Assembly (NCBI RefSeq): GCF_000718785.1
Contig: NZ_JOCA01000025.1
Span: forward strand, 1-64,000
DNA: 64,000 bases
Reading direction: 5' to 3'
From: Streptomyces sp. NRRL WC-3626
GTDB taxonomy: Bacteria; Actinomycetota; Actinomycetes; Streptomycetales; Streptomycetaceae
Positions within the stretch are counted from its first letter, which is position 1. Each line of letters begins with the position of its first letter. Under the pieces are notes generated by a model that did no database searches, was not told the origin of the DNA, and saw only the letters and a list, made by a program, of their open reading frames with translations. Of this stretch, positions 1 through 8,152 are shown piece after piece. The position numbers and the translations under genes are program-made.

Positions 1-1
1 G

Positions 2-103
2 GCGAAGTGCCTGGACGCCTCGGGCGGGACCTGGGAGGACGGAACCCCCGTGCATCTGTGGACCTGCCACACCGGAGCCAACCAGAAGTGGACCCTGCCC
101 TGA
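2..103 (+). CDS. C-terminal end of a ricin-type beta-trefoil lectin (CBM13) protein, partial
   Basis: Only the last 33 codons are in the window; the gene starts upstream. The peptide has the pattern of one ricin-B/CBM13 subdomain: CLDA near the start, a WEDGTPVHLWTC core and a closing NQKWTLP, the QxW-type repeat. In Streptomyces such domains usually sit at the C-terminus of secreted glycoside hydrolases or proteases, where they bind sugars. The catalytic part cannot be seen, so the enzyme class is unknown. It converges on the acetyltransferase that follows, with 35 bases between the stops. Confidence 0.75.
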   Translation, partial: AKCLDASGGTWEDGTPVHLWTCHTGANQKWTLP

Positions 104-138
104 CGGAGGGACGACGCAGGCACGCTGCCTGCCGGGTG

Positions 139-942
139 TCAGCCGCCCAGGGTGAAGAAGTGCAGCGGAGAGTTCGGCTCGAAGCCGATCCGTGGATACA
201 CGGGTGCTCCCGCGGCGGTCGCGTGCAGCGTGGCCCGGGCCGGTCCGCCGGCCCGGGCACCCTCGTACAGGGCCTTGCGGGTCACCGCCTCCCCGTATCC
301 CCTGCGCTGCCACCGCGGGTCCGTGGCCACCAGGACGACGAAGAGGCGGCCTTCCGCCTCCACGGTCCCGGCACAGGTCACGGGAACGCCGTCCCGCAGA
401 CCCAGATAGGCGTGCACCTCCGTCTTCCACAGCCGGGAGCCGAGGAGACCGTCGCGGCCGGCCTCCAGGGGCATGTCGTAGGCGCGCGAGTTGAGATCGG
501 CGTACGCCCGCAACTGCTCGTCCGTGCCGACCCGCACGAACGTCAGCTCCGGGTGCGCCGGTTCGGGGACCGGCAGCAGGTCACCCGCCATACCCGTGCC
601 CGAGAAGGCGTGCTCCAGGCCGGCCCGCCCGGCCGCCTCCATCAGGCTCGCGCGAGCCCCGTCGTGGAGCAGGTCCTCGAAGACCCACAGGAAACCGGTG
701 TGCTCCTTCGACCGCATGACGTCCGCCGCCTGACCGAGCCGCTTCTCCATGAGGGCCGCGTCCGCCCCGGTCTCGGTGAGCGTGACGCAGTTCCAGAAAC
801 CGAACCGGCTCTCCGCCCAGCGCACGGCGAGACCCGGCAGGTCCCGTACGTCCGCGTCCGGACTCCGGTCGAGCACCATGGCACGCCACACCGTGGCGAG
901 CTGCTCCATCGACTCCACCGCGTCAGTGATGCTCCGCGCCAC
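139..942 (-). CDS. GNAT family N-acetyltransferase
   Basis: A 267-residue protein with a GNAT acetyl-CoA binding motif near the C-terminus (ATDPRWQRRGYGEAV, about residues 210-224), followed by a TLHATAAGAPVYPRIGF segment typical of motif B, where a conserved Tyr sits before a short hydrophobic end. The N-terminal 130 residues form the variable half seen in two-domain GNATs. The GTG start at 942 is chosen because a G-rich ribosome site (AGGGGGC) lies 5-6 bases upstream; the open frame extends further but the upstream part is out of character. The substrate cannot be read from sequence. The next upstream gene, on the same strand, is another small GNAT-like protein, about 100 bases away. Confidence 0.8.
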   Translation of the reverse strand: MARSITDAVESMEQLATVWRAMVLDRSPDADVRDLPGLAVRWAESRFGFWNCVTLTETGADAALMEKRLGQAADVMRSKEHTGFLWVFEDLLHDGARASLMEAAGRAGLEHAFSGTGMAGDLLPVPEPAHPELTFVRVGTDEQLRAYADLNSRAYDMPLEAGRDGLLGSRLWKTEVHAYLGLRDGVPVTCAGTVEAEGRLFVVLVATDPRWQRRGYGEAVTRKALYEGARAGGPARATLHATAAGAPVYPRIGFEPNSPLHFFTLGG

Positions 943-1040
943 CCGTGCCCCCTTGCTCTTTCGCCGGTACGGGACATGACTGCCCACGCGCGCCGGCGAG
1001 GCGCACACTCGCACGGGTGAATCCGGGGGACGGGCGGCCC

Positions 1041-1541
1041 TCAGGGACGGTCCGGCAGCCGCAGCCACTCCTCCCAGGTCACGTCCCGGCCGATGAAGCG
1101 GGGCCGCTCGAAGGGCCAGTCCTCGGCGATCCAGCGCGGCACGAACGCGTCCAGCGCCCGCTCCAGCGCACCGCCCACCTCGTCGTCCACCACCCACCAG
1201 GAGATCTCCGCGTCCGCCCCCTCCTTCTCCGGCGGGTCGATGTACACGCAGCCGCGCAGGGCGGTGCGGTCCGGTGTCTCGATCGTGTAGTTGAACGACT
1301 CGTGCGCCTCGATCTCCCGGGCGTGCCGCTCGAGATCGGCGAGATTCGCCTCGTACGACATCGTCTCCGACGGCCAGCCCCACGCGGGACCGAAGACCGA
1401 CCACAGCCTCTCGCGCGACCCCATCACCGTCGGATAGTCGAGCGGCGCGTCGGCACCGCTGATCGGGCGCAGCCGGTGGCCTCCGCCGTCGGGGATGCCG
1501 ACGTGCAGGGGGTGGACGAAGTCGTGCGGGAGCCAGTTCAT
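1041..1541 (-). CDS. Small GNAT-like acetyltransferase family protein
   Basis: A 166-residue soluble protein. It contains RERLWSVFGPAWGWP, a FNYTI-x-TPDRTALRGCVYIDP strand pattern, then AEISWWVVDDEVG and a final FERPRF segment. This order (GCVYIDP strand followed by a WWV strand) is that of a compact GNAT-like family common in actinomycetes. A canonical acetyl-CoA loop (R/Q-x-x-G-x-G) is not obvious, so activity is uncertain. The ATG at 1541 is preferred because the protein then begins MNWLPHDF; no clear ribosome site precedes it. The upstream neighbour on the same strand ends 58 bases away, so the two may be co-transcribed. Confidence 0.65.
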   Translation of the reverse strand: MNWLPHDFVHPLHVGIPDGGGHRLRPISGADAPLDYPTVMGSRERLWSVFGPAWGWPSETMSYEANLADLERHAREIEAHESFNYTIETPDRTALRGCVYIDPPEKEGADAEISWWVVDDEVGGALERALDAFVPRWIAEDWPFERPRFIGRDVTWEEWLRLPDRP

Positions 1542-1599
1542 GGGCGCGAGCCAACCAGGCCGGACACGGCCGCGCAAAGGGATATGGCCGCCGCCGGCG

Positions 1600-2787
1600 T
1601 CACGGGGTGCGGTGGAGCCGGTCCCGGTCGCCGGCCGCGTGGGGCATGGGCGGCAGGCCCGCGGCGAGGCCCGGCAGCAGGACAGGTTCCAGCCGGACCC
1701 GGTCCTGCCTGCCCAGGTAGCCCTCCAGCTCCGCCGGCCGGTAGTCCGTGTCGCGGTCGTAGCGCTCCTTGGCGGGCACCGCCAGGAACTCGTCGCCGTC
1801 GGGATCACCGTTGTCGTCCACCGCCCCGCCGAGCGGCCGGTGCAGTGGCCTGGCGAGTCGGTACGCGCCCGTCCGTGAGACGTGCAGGACGCCCGAACCG
1901 TCCGGCCGTACGCGGAAGTCGACGCTGCCTTGCGGTGCCATCACCCGGGGCCCGTCCCTGCCGAGCGCGTCGGCGTCGAACTCCAGCCCGTGCCGGCGGG
2001 CCTGATCGACCATCCACAGCAGGGCGATGTCGGACAGCCCCGTCTCCTCGTAGCCGCCGCCGACATCGCTGTGCGCCCCGGCGAACCACACCTGCTTCAG
2101 CTCCTGGCCCCGAGCGGCGGAACCGGGCCGCCGATGCCACAGGGCCGGCCGGAACGCCGATCGCTGCTCGTCGACGGCCAGGGCGTGGAAGGCCGCCCCG
2201 ACCCAGTCGCTCAGCTCGGTGTCGTGGAACGCCCAGCGGCGGTTGAAGCGGTTCGCCGCCGGCCGCAGCCACTTCGCGTCGGGCACCGGGATGCCCAGGG
2301 CGCCGACGGTGTCCCACACCCCGACGAACCGGATCTCCGTCTCGCGGGCGTAGGAGCGACGGAACAGCGTGGCGGCGGCGCCGTTCGGCTGCTCCATCCG
2401 GTCCCGGTACAGGGCCCAGGCCTCCGGGATCCGGTCGGTGTGGTCCCTGCGCAGGATGCCGCTGTTGCGCACCAGCCCCACCAGGCTGCGCGCGGTGAAC
2501 GCGCCACGGCTGAAGCCGAAGAGGAACAGTTCGTCGTCGGCCTCGTACGTGTCGACGAGGAACCGGTAGGCGTCCACGACGTTCCGGGACAGGCCCGCAC
2601 CGAAGGCGCCGCCGCGCAGCCGCTCCCGCCGGAGGGTGCCGACACCGCTGTGGTAGTAGACACGCTGTTCCTTCCCGGCGGCGGACCCGGGGAGCACGGA
2701 CAGGGCGACCTTGGCGACGTTGGTCTTGCTCGGCTGGTCCGCGAAATTCCATGTGCCGTCGCAGCAGACGACGAGACGCTTGGCCAT
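1600..2787 (-). CDS. DUF2235 alpha/beta-hydrolase (Tle1-like phospholipase fold)
   Basis: A 395-residue protein that opens with the DUF2235 signature KRLVVCCDGTWNF, where the first Asp lies in the strand-loop of the fold. The nucleophile elbow GFSRG (residues 91-95, Ser93) is followed by AFTARSLVGL. Later motifs are WDTVGALGIP, FHALAVDEQR and VWFAGAHSDVGGGY, which supply the acid and the His expected of the Ser-Asp-His triad. Characterised relatives include the Tle1 phospholipase effectors, but no secretion partner is nearby and there is no signal peptide, so a cytoplasmic esterase/lipase role is more cautious. Start: GGAGG lies 7 bases before the ATG at 2787; an in-frame ATG two codons upstream is too close to it. 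Confidence 0.85.
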   Translation of the reverse strand: MAKRLVVCCDGTWNFADQPSKTNVAKVALSVLPGSAAGKEQRVYYHSGVGTLRRERLRGGAFGAGLSRNVVDAYRFLVDTYEADDELFLFGFSRGAFTARSLVGLVRNSGILRRDHTDRIPEAWALYRDRMEQPNGAAATLFRRSYARETEIRFVGVWDTVGALGIPVPDAKWLRPAANRFNRRWAFHDTELSDWVGAAFHALAVDEQRSAFRPALWHRRPGSAARGQELKQVWFAGAHSDVGGGYEETGLSDIALLWMVDQARRHGLEFDADALGRDGPRVMAPQGSVDFRVRPDGSGVLHVSRTGAYRLARPLHRPLGGAVDDNGDPDGDEFLAVPAKERYDRDTDYRPAELEGYLGRQDRVRLEPVLLPGLAAGLPPMPHAAGDRDRLHRTP

Positions 2788-2961
2788 GACCATCCCTCCT
2801 CGCGGGAGCGTGGAGCGGCACACAGCACCATTTCCAGGGTCCCACCCTGCGGCACGTCACGCCATGCGAGCACGGCGCGCGGGACGGGGCCGGCGTCAAC
2901 TCGGCACGGAGCGCCGGCCATTGACGGGGAGGGATGCCGTCCCTAGCATGGCGCCCCGTCA

Positions 2962-2975
2962 TTACATCGATGTAA
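2962..2975. promoter_or_regulatory. Perfect 14-bp palindrome TTACATCGATGTAA upstream of the GH43 gene
   Basis: TTACATCGATGTAA is its own reverse complement and lies 61 bases before the start codon of the secreted glycosidase. A palindrome centred on CG, upstream of a carbohydrate-active enzyme gene, is typical of LacI-family operators; a GntR site is the alternative. No LacI gene is in the window, so a distant regulator is implied. Confidence 0.6.
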
Positions 2976-3035
2976 AACCCGGCTCCCTGCCCCCATGGCC
3001 TTCCGGCCGAGATCCGCTCCCGGAAAGGACCCCCC

Positions 3036-4520
3036 ATGCCTTCCAGGCTCCTCCCGCGTCCCGGCGTACGCTTCGGCCTGCTCTTCGCCGCCCTCCTCGG
3101 ACTCGTCCTGGGTCTCCTGCCCCAGGCCGCCGCACCGGCCACCGCGGCCTCGTCCAAGGCTCCCGGACAGGCGGTCGCCGCCGCCGCGGCCGGCACGTTC
3201 CGCAATCCGCTCAACACCGGACCCGACCCGTTCATGACCCACTGGAACGGGAACTACTACCTGACCACGACCCAGGGCAACAGCATCAGGATGTGGCGCT
3301 CCCCGTCCCTGGGCACCCTGGCGACGGCCGACCCGGTCACGGTGTGGACGGACTCCGACCCCTCCCGCAACCGCAACATCTGGGCCCCGGAGTTCTACCG
3401 CTTCGGTGACCGCTGGTACCTGTACTACACGGCCGACGACGGCGTCGACGACCACCACCGCCTGTACGTCCTGGAGTCGGAGCGCGACGATCCGGCCGGC
3501 CCGTACCACTTCAAGGCGAAGCTCGCCCCGCCCAACCACGCGAACGACTTCGCCATCGACGCGGGGATCCTCGAGCTGAACGGCCGGCTCTACCTCGCGT
3601 ACAGCGGCATCAACCAGTACCAGCACAACGGGCTCAACATCGCGCCGATGTCCAACCCGTACACCGTCTCGGGCAACGCCGTCGCCCTCGACGCCGCGGG
3701 GGGCTGCCCCGAGGTGCGGGAAGGACCGGAGTTCCTGTACCGGGGCGGCAGGGTGTGGATGACCTACTCCGCGTGCGACACCGGCAAGCCGGACTACCAG
3801 GTCTGGATGATGTCGATGCCGCTGACCGCCGACCCGCTGGTGCCCGGCAACTGGCGGCAGCACCAGGGCGCCGTGTTCTCCCGGGCCGACGACCGGGGCG
3901 TGTTCGGGCCGGGCCACCACGCCTTCTTCCGCTCTCCCGACGGCACCGAGGACTGGATCGTCTACCACGCCAAGACCACGTCCCAGAACACCTACAGCAA
4001 CCGCACCACCCGCGCGCAGAAGTTCACCTGGCGGGCCGACGGCAGCCCCGACTTCGGCCGCCCGTCGGCCATGGGGGCCACCCAGGACCTGCCGTCCGGC
4101 GACCCTGGATCCGGCAACTACTGGATCAACGACGACGGCCGCTCCAGCGGCCCCGGCGGTGTCACCTACGGCGGCACCTGGAACTCGGGTACCGGCTGCG
4201 CCACCCAGTGCTTCTGGGGCGACGACCACTGGAGCGACCGGGCCGGCGCCACGGCGACCTTCTCCTTCACCGGCACCCGTATCGTCCTGCTGTCCGTCAA
4301 GGACACCGGCAACGGCTACGCGGCCGTCAGCGTCGACGGCGGGCCCGAACAGCGGGTGGACTTCCACAATTCGATCCGGATCGGCGAGGCGGTGCAGTAC
4401 ACCAGCCCACGTCTCGCGTACGGCGGCCACACCCTCCGGGTCCGGGTGACGGGGGAGCACAACTCCCAGTCCGGAGCGTCCTTCGTGAGCGTCGACCGGG
4501 CCGAGGTCTATGTCAACTGA
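3036..4520 (+). CDS. Secreted glycoside hydrolase family 43 (arabinofuranosidase/xylosidase type) with C-terminal carbohydrate-binding-like domain
   Basis: A 494-residue protein with a signal peptide: basic start, hydrophobic LLFAALLGLVLGLL (about residues 14-27) and an Ala-rich cleavage region. Residues about 50-350 form a five-bladed propeller of GH43 type. NTGPDPFM carries the catalytic-base Asp, FAIDAGIL the second conserved Asp, and REGPEFLY the general-acid Glu; NIWAPEFYRF is a blade signature. From about residue 370 a beta-sandwich follows (ATFSFTGTRIVLLSVKD... HTLRVRVTGEH), like sugar-binding modules fused to such enzymes. It likely removes arabinose or xylose side chains from plant polysaccharide outside the cell. 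It stands alone, controlled by the palindrome at 2962-2975 and closed by a strong terminator. Confidence 0.88.
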   Translation: MPSRLLPRPGVRFGLLFAALLGLVLGLLPQAAAPATAASSKAPGQAVAAAAAGTFRNPLNTGPDPFMTHWNGNYYLTTTQGNSIRMWRSPSLGTLATADPVTVWTDSDPSRNRNIWAPEFYRFGDRWYLYYTADDGVDDHHRLYVLESERDDPAGPYHFKAKLAPPNHANDFAIDAGILELNGRLYLAYSGINQYQHNGLNIAPMSNPYTVSGNAVALDAAGGCPEVREGPEFLYRGGRVWMTYSACDTGKPDYQVWMMSMPLTADPLVPGNWRQHQGAVFSRADDRGVFGPGHHAFFRSPDGTEDWIVYHAKTTSQNTYSNRTTRAQKFTWRADGSPDFGRPSAMGATQDLPSGDPGSGNYWINDDGRSSGPGGVTYGGTWNSGTGCATQCFWGDDHWSDRAGATATFSFTGTRIVLLSVKDTGNGYAAVSVDGGPEQRVDFHNSIRIGEAVQYTSPRLAYGGHTLRVRVTGEHNSQSGASFVSVDRAEVYVN

Positions 4521-4525
4521 GGTAG

Positions 4526-4564
4526 CCCCGGCCGTCGGTGACGCGCACGCGCCGACGGCCGGGG
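4526..4564 (+). terminator. Strong intrinsic terminator hairpin after the GH43 gene
   Basis: The 13-base arms CCCCGGCCGTCGG (4526-4538) and CCGACGGCCGGGG (4552-4564) pair perfectly around a 13-base loop, six bases after the stop codon. There is no T-run, which is usual for Streptomyces terminators. Confidence 0.8.
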
Positions 4565-4659
4565 CGGTCGTGCGGGACGAGCACGGCACGGGGCTCCCCG
4601 CGCGCCGTGCTCGGCGCGGTACCCGGCGGGTCACATGCCTTGCCGGACTCACTGACCGC

Positions 4660-4800
4660 GACCTCATCCGCTGTGCCGCCGGTGACGAAGCGGAACGTGG
4701 TGCCGCCCGCCATCGACTGCGGTTCCCGCGCGTGCCGGGTGAGCACGAACACCGGCGCGTGGAACGGCGGTTGCTCACCCCGCCGTGGCATGCGGCGAAA
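4660..4800 (-). pseudogene. Remnant of a dihydrofolate-reductase-family (RibD C-terminal, YyaP-like) gene
   Basis: Read on the minus strand, this stretch gives PPFHAPVFVLTRHAREP followed by GGTTFRFVTGG. Those blocks match the central core of the small DHFR-like family widespread in Streptomyces (PPFHxPVFVLTHHxRxP, then GGTTFHFV). The N-terminal third and the C-terminal half, which would carry a GGGVA-type nucleotide loop, are missing; after FVTGG the reading becomes unrelated. No usable start site is present. The remnant sits between the GH43 terminator and the end of the GntR gene, so it is probably scar tissue of a rearrangement. Confidence 0.6.
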
Positions 4801-4811
4801 AGCGGCCGTGA

Positions 4812-5534
4812 TCACGCCCCGGGGAAACGCGTCCTGATGCGCGAGGTGTTCGAGGTGTGACTGTGGGCCCTCATCAGCTCCTCGGCCTTGTCGCCATGGC
4901 CGGCGGCGATGGCCTCGAAGATGGCCCGGTGCTGACGGTAGCGCTCCTCGACGATCTTCGCGTGTCCGCTGCGTACCTGCGACAGGGTGCTGTCGCGTCG
5001 CTCCTCCGAACCGAACGCGTCCACCGTGCGGAGCATCTGGACAAGGGTCGCGTTCCCGCTGGCCTCGTCCACGAGGGCGTGGAACTCCGACATGAGGTGC
5101 TGGATCCTCAGCACCAGATCCCGCTCCTCGTCCGTTCCGGCGGCCTCGTCGCGCAGTTCGCCGCGCAGTGCGTCCGCCCGGTCCAGGCAGGCGGCCATCT
5201 CGCGCCGCTGGGCCGCCGTCGACTTCTCGGCTGCCAGCCGGGCGGACAGCGCCCGGAGCACGTCCTCGATCATCGTGAACTCGCGGAGCTCCTCCTTGCC
5301 GAACTGCGCGATCCGCACGGACCGCGGACCCGTCCGCTCCACCAGCCGGTCCTGCTCCAGACGCCGCAGCGCCTCGCGGACGGGAGTCGCGCTGATGCTG
5401 AGGGATTCGGCCAGCCCCCGCTCCGTGACCTTCTCCCCGCGCTTCAGCACGCCGGAGACGATCGCTTCACGGATGGCGGCGTACGCCTGATCGCCGAGAG
5501 TCACCGGCGAAGAGAGTTGAGGAAGCTGGACCAT
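4812..5534 (-). CDS. GntR family transcriptional regulator, FCD subfamily
   Basis: A 240-residue regulator. Residues about 10-75 form the winged helix (AYAAIREAIVSGVLKRGEKV, then LAESLSISATPVREALRRLE and VRIAQF). Residues about 85-225 are the all-helical FCD ligand domain, with the Asp/His pattern RIQHLMSEFHALVDEASGN and a terminal HRAIFEAIAAGHGDKAEELMRAH that usually ligates a metal for carboxylate effectors. The ATG at 5534 is preferred over upstream in-frame starts: a promoter (TTGATT, 17 bases, TACCAT) ends exactly 7 bases before it, which predicts a leaderless mRNA. The same operator word overlaps this promoter and the importer promoter at 8125, so it probably controls itself and the importer operon. 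Confidence 0.9.
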   Translation of the reverse strand: MVQLPQLSSPVTLGDQAYAAIREAIVSGVLKRGEKVTERGLAESLSISATPVREALRRLEQDRLVERTGPRSVRIAQFGKEELREFTMIEDVLRALSARLAAEKSTAAQRREMAACLDRADALRGELRDEAAGTDEERDLVLRIQHLMSEFHALVDEASGNATLVQMLRTVDAFGSEERRDSTLSQVRSGHAKIVEERYRQHRAIFEAIAAGHGDKAEELMRAHSHTSNTSRIRTRFPGA

Positions 5535-5540
5535 AACGTG

Positions 5541-5570
5541 CATGGTATTTGCTACAGCGTCCGGAATCAA
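5541..5570 (-). promoter_or_regulatory. Promoter and operator of the GntR gene (operator copy 1)
   Basis: On the minus strand TTGATT (5570-5565) and TACCAT (5547-5542) are 17 bases apart. The word ACGCTGTAGCAAATACCAT (5560-5542) covers the spacer and -10 box and is repeated exactly at 8134-8152. This indicates autoregulation by occlusion of the promoter. Confidence 0.7.
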
Positions 5571-5726
5571 TCACCGCATCCAGCACCGGAGGACCGGCGG
5601 GGACCGTCAGAAAACCGTCAGGTTCGCCGTGGGCGGGCCGTCAACTCCGCCCGGAAGCATCACCGGCGTCAAAGGGCCTCGGCCACCACCCGATGAGGAT
5701 GTGCGGCCCCCGCACGAGGAGCACGT

Positions 5727-6449
5727 ATGAACGCCGTCGAGGCACCCCGCACCACCGACCACGTCCTCGTGGTCGACGACGATCCCGGCATCCGCCGCCT
5801 GCTGATCTCGGCCCTCGGCTTCGCCGGCTTCGACGTCGACGTGGCGGGCGACCTCACCGAAGCCCTGGAACAGGTCGACCGCCGCACCCCCGACGTCGTC
5901 GTCCTCGACGTCATGCTGCCCGGCGCCGACGGCTTCGAGATCCTCCAGCTGCTCAGGGCCCGCGCGGTCGACGTCCCGGTCCTCTTCCTCACCGCCCGGG
6001 ACGCCGTCGAGGACCGGGTGCGGGGACTGCGCCTGGGCGGGGACGACTACGTCACCAAGCCGTTCAGCGTCGTCGAGGTCGGTGCCCGCCTCCAGGCCCT
6101 GCTGCGCCGTGCCCGTGGCGGCGCCCCCGCCACGGAGGAGACCGTCAGGCTGAGCTGCGCCGACCTGGAGATCGACGACCCCCGCCACGAGGTCCGCCGA
6201 GCGGGCGACCTGGTCGAACTCTCACCCACCGAGTACCGGCTGCTGCACTACCTGCTCACCCACCAGGGCCAGGTCCTCTCCCGCGCCCAGATCCTCGAAG
6301 CGGTCTGGCAGTACGACTTCGGCGGCGACACCGTCGTCGTCGAGCGGTTCGTCTCCAACCTCCGCCGCAAGATCGACCACGGCCGCACACCGTTGCTGCA
6401 CACCGTCCGCGGCGTCGGCTACACCCTCCGGGAACGGGCCGCGAGGTGA
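5727..6449 (+). CDS. OmpR-type response regulator
   Basis: A 240-residue regulator. The receiver domain (about 12-125) has the acidic pocket D17-D19, the phospho-acceptor Asp61 in VVVLDVMLPGADGFE, Thr89 and the conserved Lys111 in DDYVTKPF. The C-terminal winged helix (about 145-235) has ELSPTEYRLLHYLL, RAQILEAVW and a FVSNLRRKID... VRGVGYTLR end, as in the MprA/TcrA group of actinobacteria. GAGGAG lies about 6 bases before the ATG. It overlaps the histidine kinase by 4 bases (GTGA), so the two are translationally coupled. Position between the GntR gene and the ABC importer suggests it may act on the same pathway, but no target site is recognisable. Confidence 0.93.
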   Translation: MNAVEAPRTTDHVLVVDDDPGIRRLLISALGFAGFDVDVAGDLTEALEQVDRRTPDVVVLDVMLPGADGFEILQLLRARAVDVPVLFLTARDAVEDRVRGLRLGGDDYVTKPFSVVEVGARLQALLRRARGGAPATEETVRLSCADLEIDDPRHEVRRAGDLVELSPTEYRLLHYLLTHQGQVLSRAQILEAVWQYDFGGDTVVVERFVSNLRRKIDHGRTPLLHTVRGVGYTLRERAAR

Positions 6450-7879
6450 GCCCGAAAAGCCGTACCAACTGGTCCCGCTCCAGCGTCCGGCTGCGCCTGC
6501 TGGCCGGCCTGGCTGTCCTCCTCGTGTCCGGTCTCACGGCCGGCACCGTCATCAGCGCCTTCCTCCTCGAGGACTTCCTCGACAAGCGTGACGAGAACAC
6601 CCTCCGAGTGAGCGCCGGCCGGCTCACCGAGGTGATCGCCCGCGGTCCGCAGAGCGCCGACGCCGACCAGTTCGCCGCCCTGCTCGGGCCCCCGCTGGGC
6701 ATCGTCGCCGTCGACGAGGACAACGAGGTCCTGGAGAGCACGGGGGCCGCGACCTCGGCAGCCGGTGAACTCGCCGAACTCAGCACCGGCGTGCCGCCGG
6801 GCCGCATCGTCACCTACGACGGGCACGACGACCGGCACGGCCTCGCGGCCGTCCGGGTCCCGAGCCCCGGACTCACCATCGTCGACCGGACGCCCGGCAC
6901 CGGGGAGAGAAAACCGGCCGCTCTCATCCTGGCCATCGACACCTCGATCGACGACAGCACCACCCGTGTGCTCGTCGAGCGGCAACTCGCGCTGGTGGGA
7001 GCCGCGTTACTGGTGCTGCTGGCGCTCGCGACGCTCGTGCTGCGGCTCGGCATGCGGCCGCTGGCACGCATGGCACGCACCGCCGACGCCATCGCCGAGG
7101 GACACCTCAGCGAACGGCTGCCCACGCGCCAGGGCGGCAGCGAGACCGATCTGCTCGCCGAGGCCGTCAACCGCGCCTTCGACGCCCAGGCCCGCGCGGA
7201 GGCGACCGTGCGCTCCATGGTCGCCGACACCTCGCACGAACTGCGCACCCCCCTCGCCACGATCTCCGGCTGGCTCGACCTGCACCGGCAGGGCGGCGTC
7301 ACCGGACCGGGCCTGGAGACCGCGCTCGAGCACATAGAGAACGAGGTCGGGCGCATGCGCCTGCTCGTCGAAGACCTCGCGCTGCTCGCCCGACTGGACG
7401 CCGGCCGGCCCGTCGAGCAGGATCCCCTCGACCTCACCGCCCTGGCCGCCGCCGTCGTGGAGGACGCCCAGATCATCTACCCGCGGCGCCGCATCACCAT
7501 CGCACCCGCGCCGCCCGCCCGCATCGTCGGCGACGCCCACCGGCTGCAACAGGTGGTGCGCAACCTCGTCGGCAACGCGGTCCAGCACACCCCCTTGCGG
7601 ACGAGCGTCCTGGTGGAGATCACCCACGTACGCGACGACGTGCGGCTGAACGTGGCCGACGACGGCCCCGGCATCGCCGCCCAGGACCTGCCGCGGGTCT
7701 TCGAACGCTTCTGGCGGGCCGAGGCCAGCCGCAGCCGCGCCTACGGCGGTTCCGGCCTGGGTCTTGCCATCGTCGAAGCCATCGTCCACGCCCACCAGGG
7801 GCACGTGGACGTCGAGTCGGACGTGGGAGTGGGGACGACCGTCACCATCCGGCTGCCACGCGAGCGGGACCGGTCATGA
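6446..7879 (+). CDS. Two-component sensor histidine kinase (OmpR-partner type) with an in-frame TTA codon
   Basis: A 477-residue membrane kinase. TM1 is about residues 16-40, an extracytoplasmic sensor about 42-178, and TM2 about 182-200. A HAMP region (RPLARMARTADAIAEGHL) precedes the H-box DTSHELRTPL, with the phospho-acceptor His264. The ATPase domain shows NLVGNAVQHT, DDGPGI, FERFWRA and GSGLGLAI. It starts on GTG in a 4-base overlap with the response regulator. Leu188 (7007-7009), in TM2, is encoded by TTA, a codon read in Streptomyces only by the developmentally controlled bldA tRNA. The kinase, and hence the pathway, may therefore be expressed mainly late in growth. Confidence 0.93.
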   Translation: MSPKSRTNWSRSSVRLRLLAGLAVLLVSGLTAGTVISAFLLEDFLDKRDENTLRVSAGRLTEVIARGPQSADADQFAALLGPPLGIVAVDEDNEVLESTGAATSAAGELAELSTGVPPGRIVTYDGHDDRHGLAAVRVPSPGLTIVDRTPGTGERKPAALILAIDTSIDDSTTRVLVERQLALVGAALLVLLALATLVLRLGMRPLARMARTADAIAEGHLSERLPTRQGGSETDLLAEAVNRAFDAQARAEATVRSMVADTSHELRTPLATISGWLDLHRQGGVTGPGLETALEHIENEVGRMRLLVEDLALLARLDAGRPVEQDPLDLTALAAAVVEDAQIIYPRRRITIAPAPPARIVGDAHRLQQVVRNLVGNAVQHTPLRTSVLVEITHVRDDVRLNVADDGPGIAAQDLPRVFERFWRAEASRSRAYGGSGLGLAIVEAIVHAHQGHVDVESDVGVGTTVTIRLPRERDRS

Positions 7880-7882
7880 CCC

Positions 7883-8083
7883 ACCGTCGTCCTGGCCGGC
7901 GGACCCGCCCTCGTCCGCGCGGCCGTGTCGCGGGGGATCGAGGCAAGCGGGCTCTTCGACGTGGTGGCACAGGCCGGCGACACGGCTCGGCTCGGTGCGG
8001 GGCTCCCCGCGGGCGTCCGGCCGGACACCGTCCCGCTCGACCGCACCGGCCGGAGCGTCACCGACGTCGCGGAGACCGTCTGA
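7883..8083 (+). pseudogene. Possible remnant of a NarL-type response-regulator receiver domain
   Basis: In the same frame as the kinase, directly after its stop, the bases read TVVLAGGPALVRAAVSRGIEA then SGLFDVVAQAGD. This resembles the first beta strand, helix and second strand of NarL-type receivers (xVVxADDHxLVRxGL... VVxEAxD), with the acidic DD replaced by GG. There is no start codon and the phospho-acceptor half is absent. It may instead be chance similarity, so confidence is low. The rest of 7880-8382 holds only the importer promoter, its leader and the operators. Confidence 0.3.
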
Positions 8084-8124
8084 ACCCACCCCGGCCGGAC
8101 CGGGCTTTACCTCGGCGCAACCGG

Positions 8125-8152
8125 TTGACAGTGACGCTGTAGCAAATACCAT
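8125..8152 (+). promoter_or_regulatory. Promoter of the ABC importer operon overlapped by operator copy 2
   Basis: A consensus -35 TTGACA (8125-8130) and -10 TACCAT (8147-8152) are 16 bases apart. The operator word ACGCTGTAGCAAATACCAT (8134-8152) fills the spacer and -10 box and is identical over 19 bases to the copy in the GntR promoter. Repression by the GntR protein until an inducer binds is the simple reading. Confidence 0.75.

Noticed and set aside
2943..4778. 611-codon minus-strand open frame opposite GH43
   Set aside because: Antisense of a well-supported secreted enzyme; no motifs, and it would cross the terminator at 4526.
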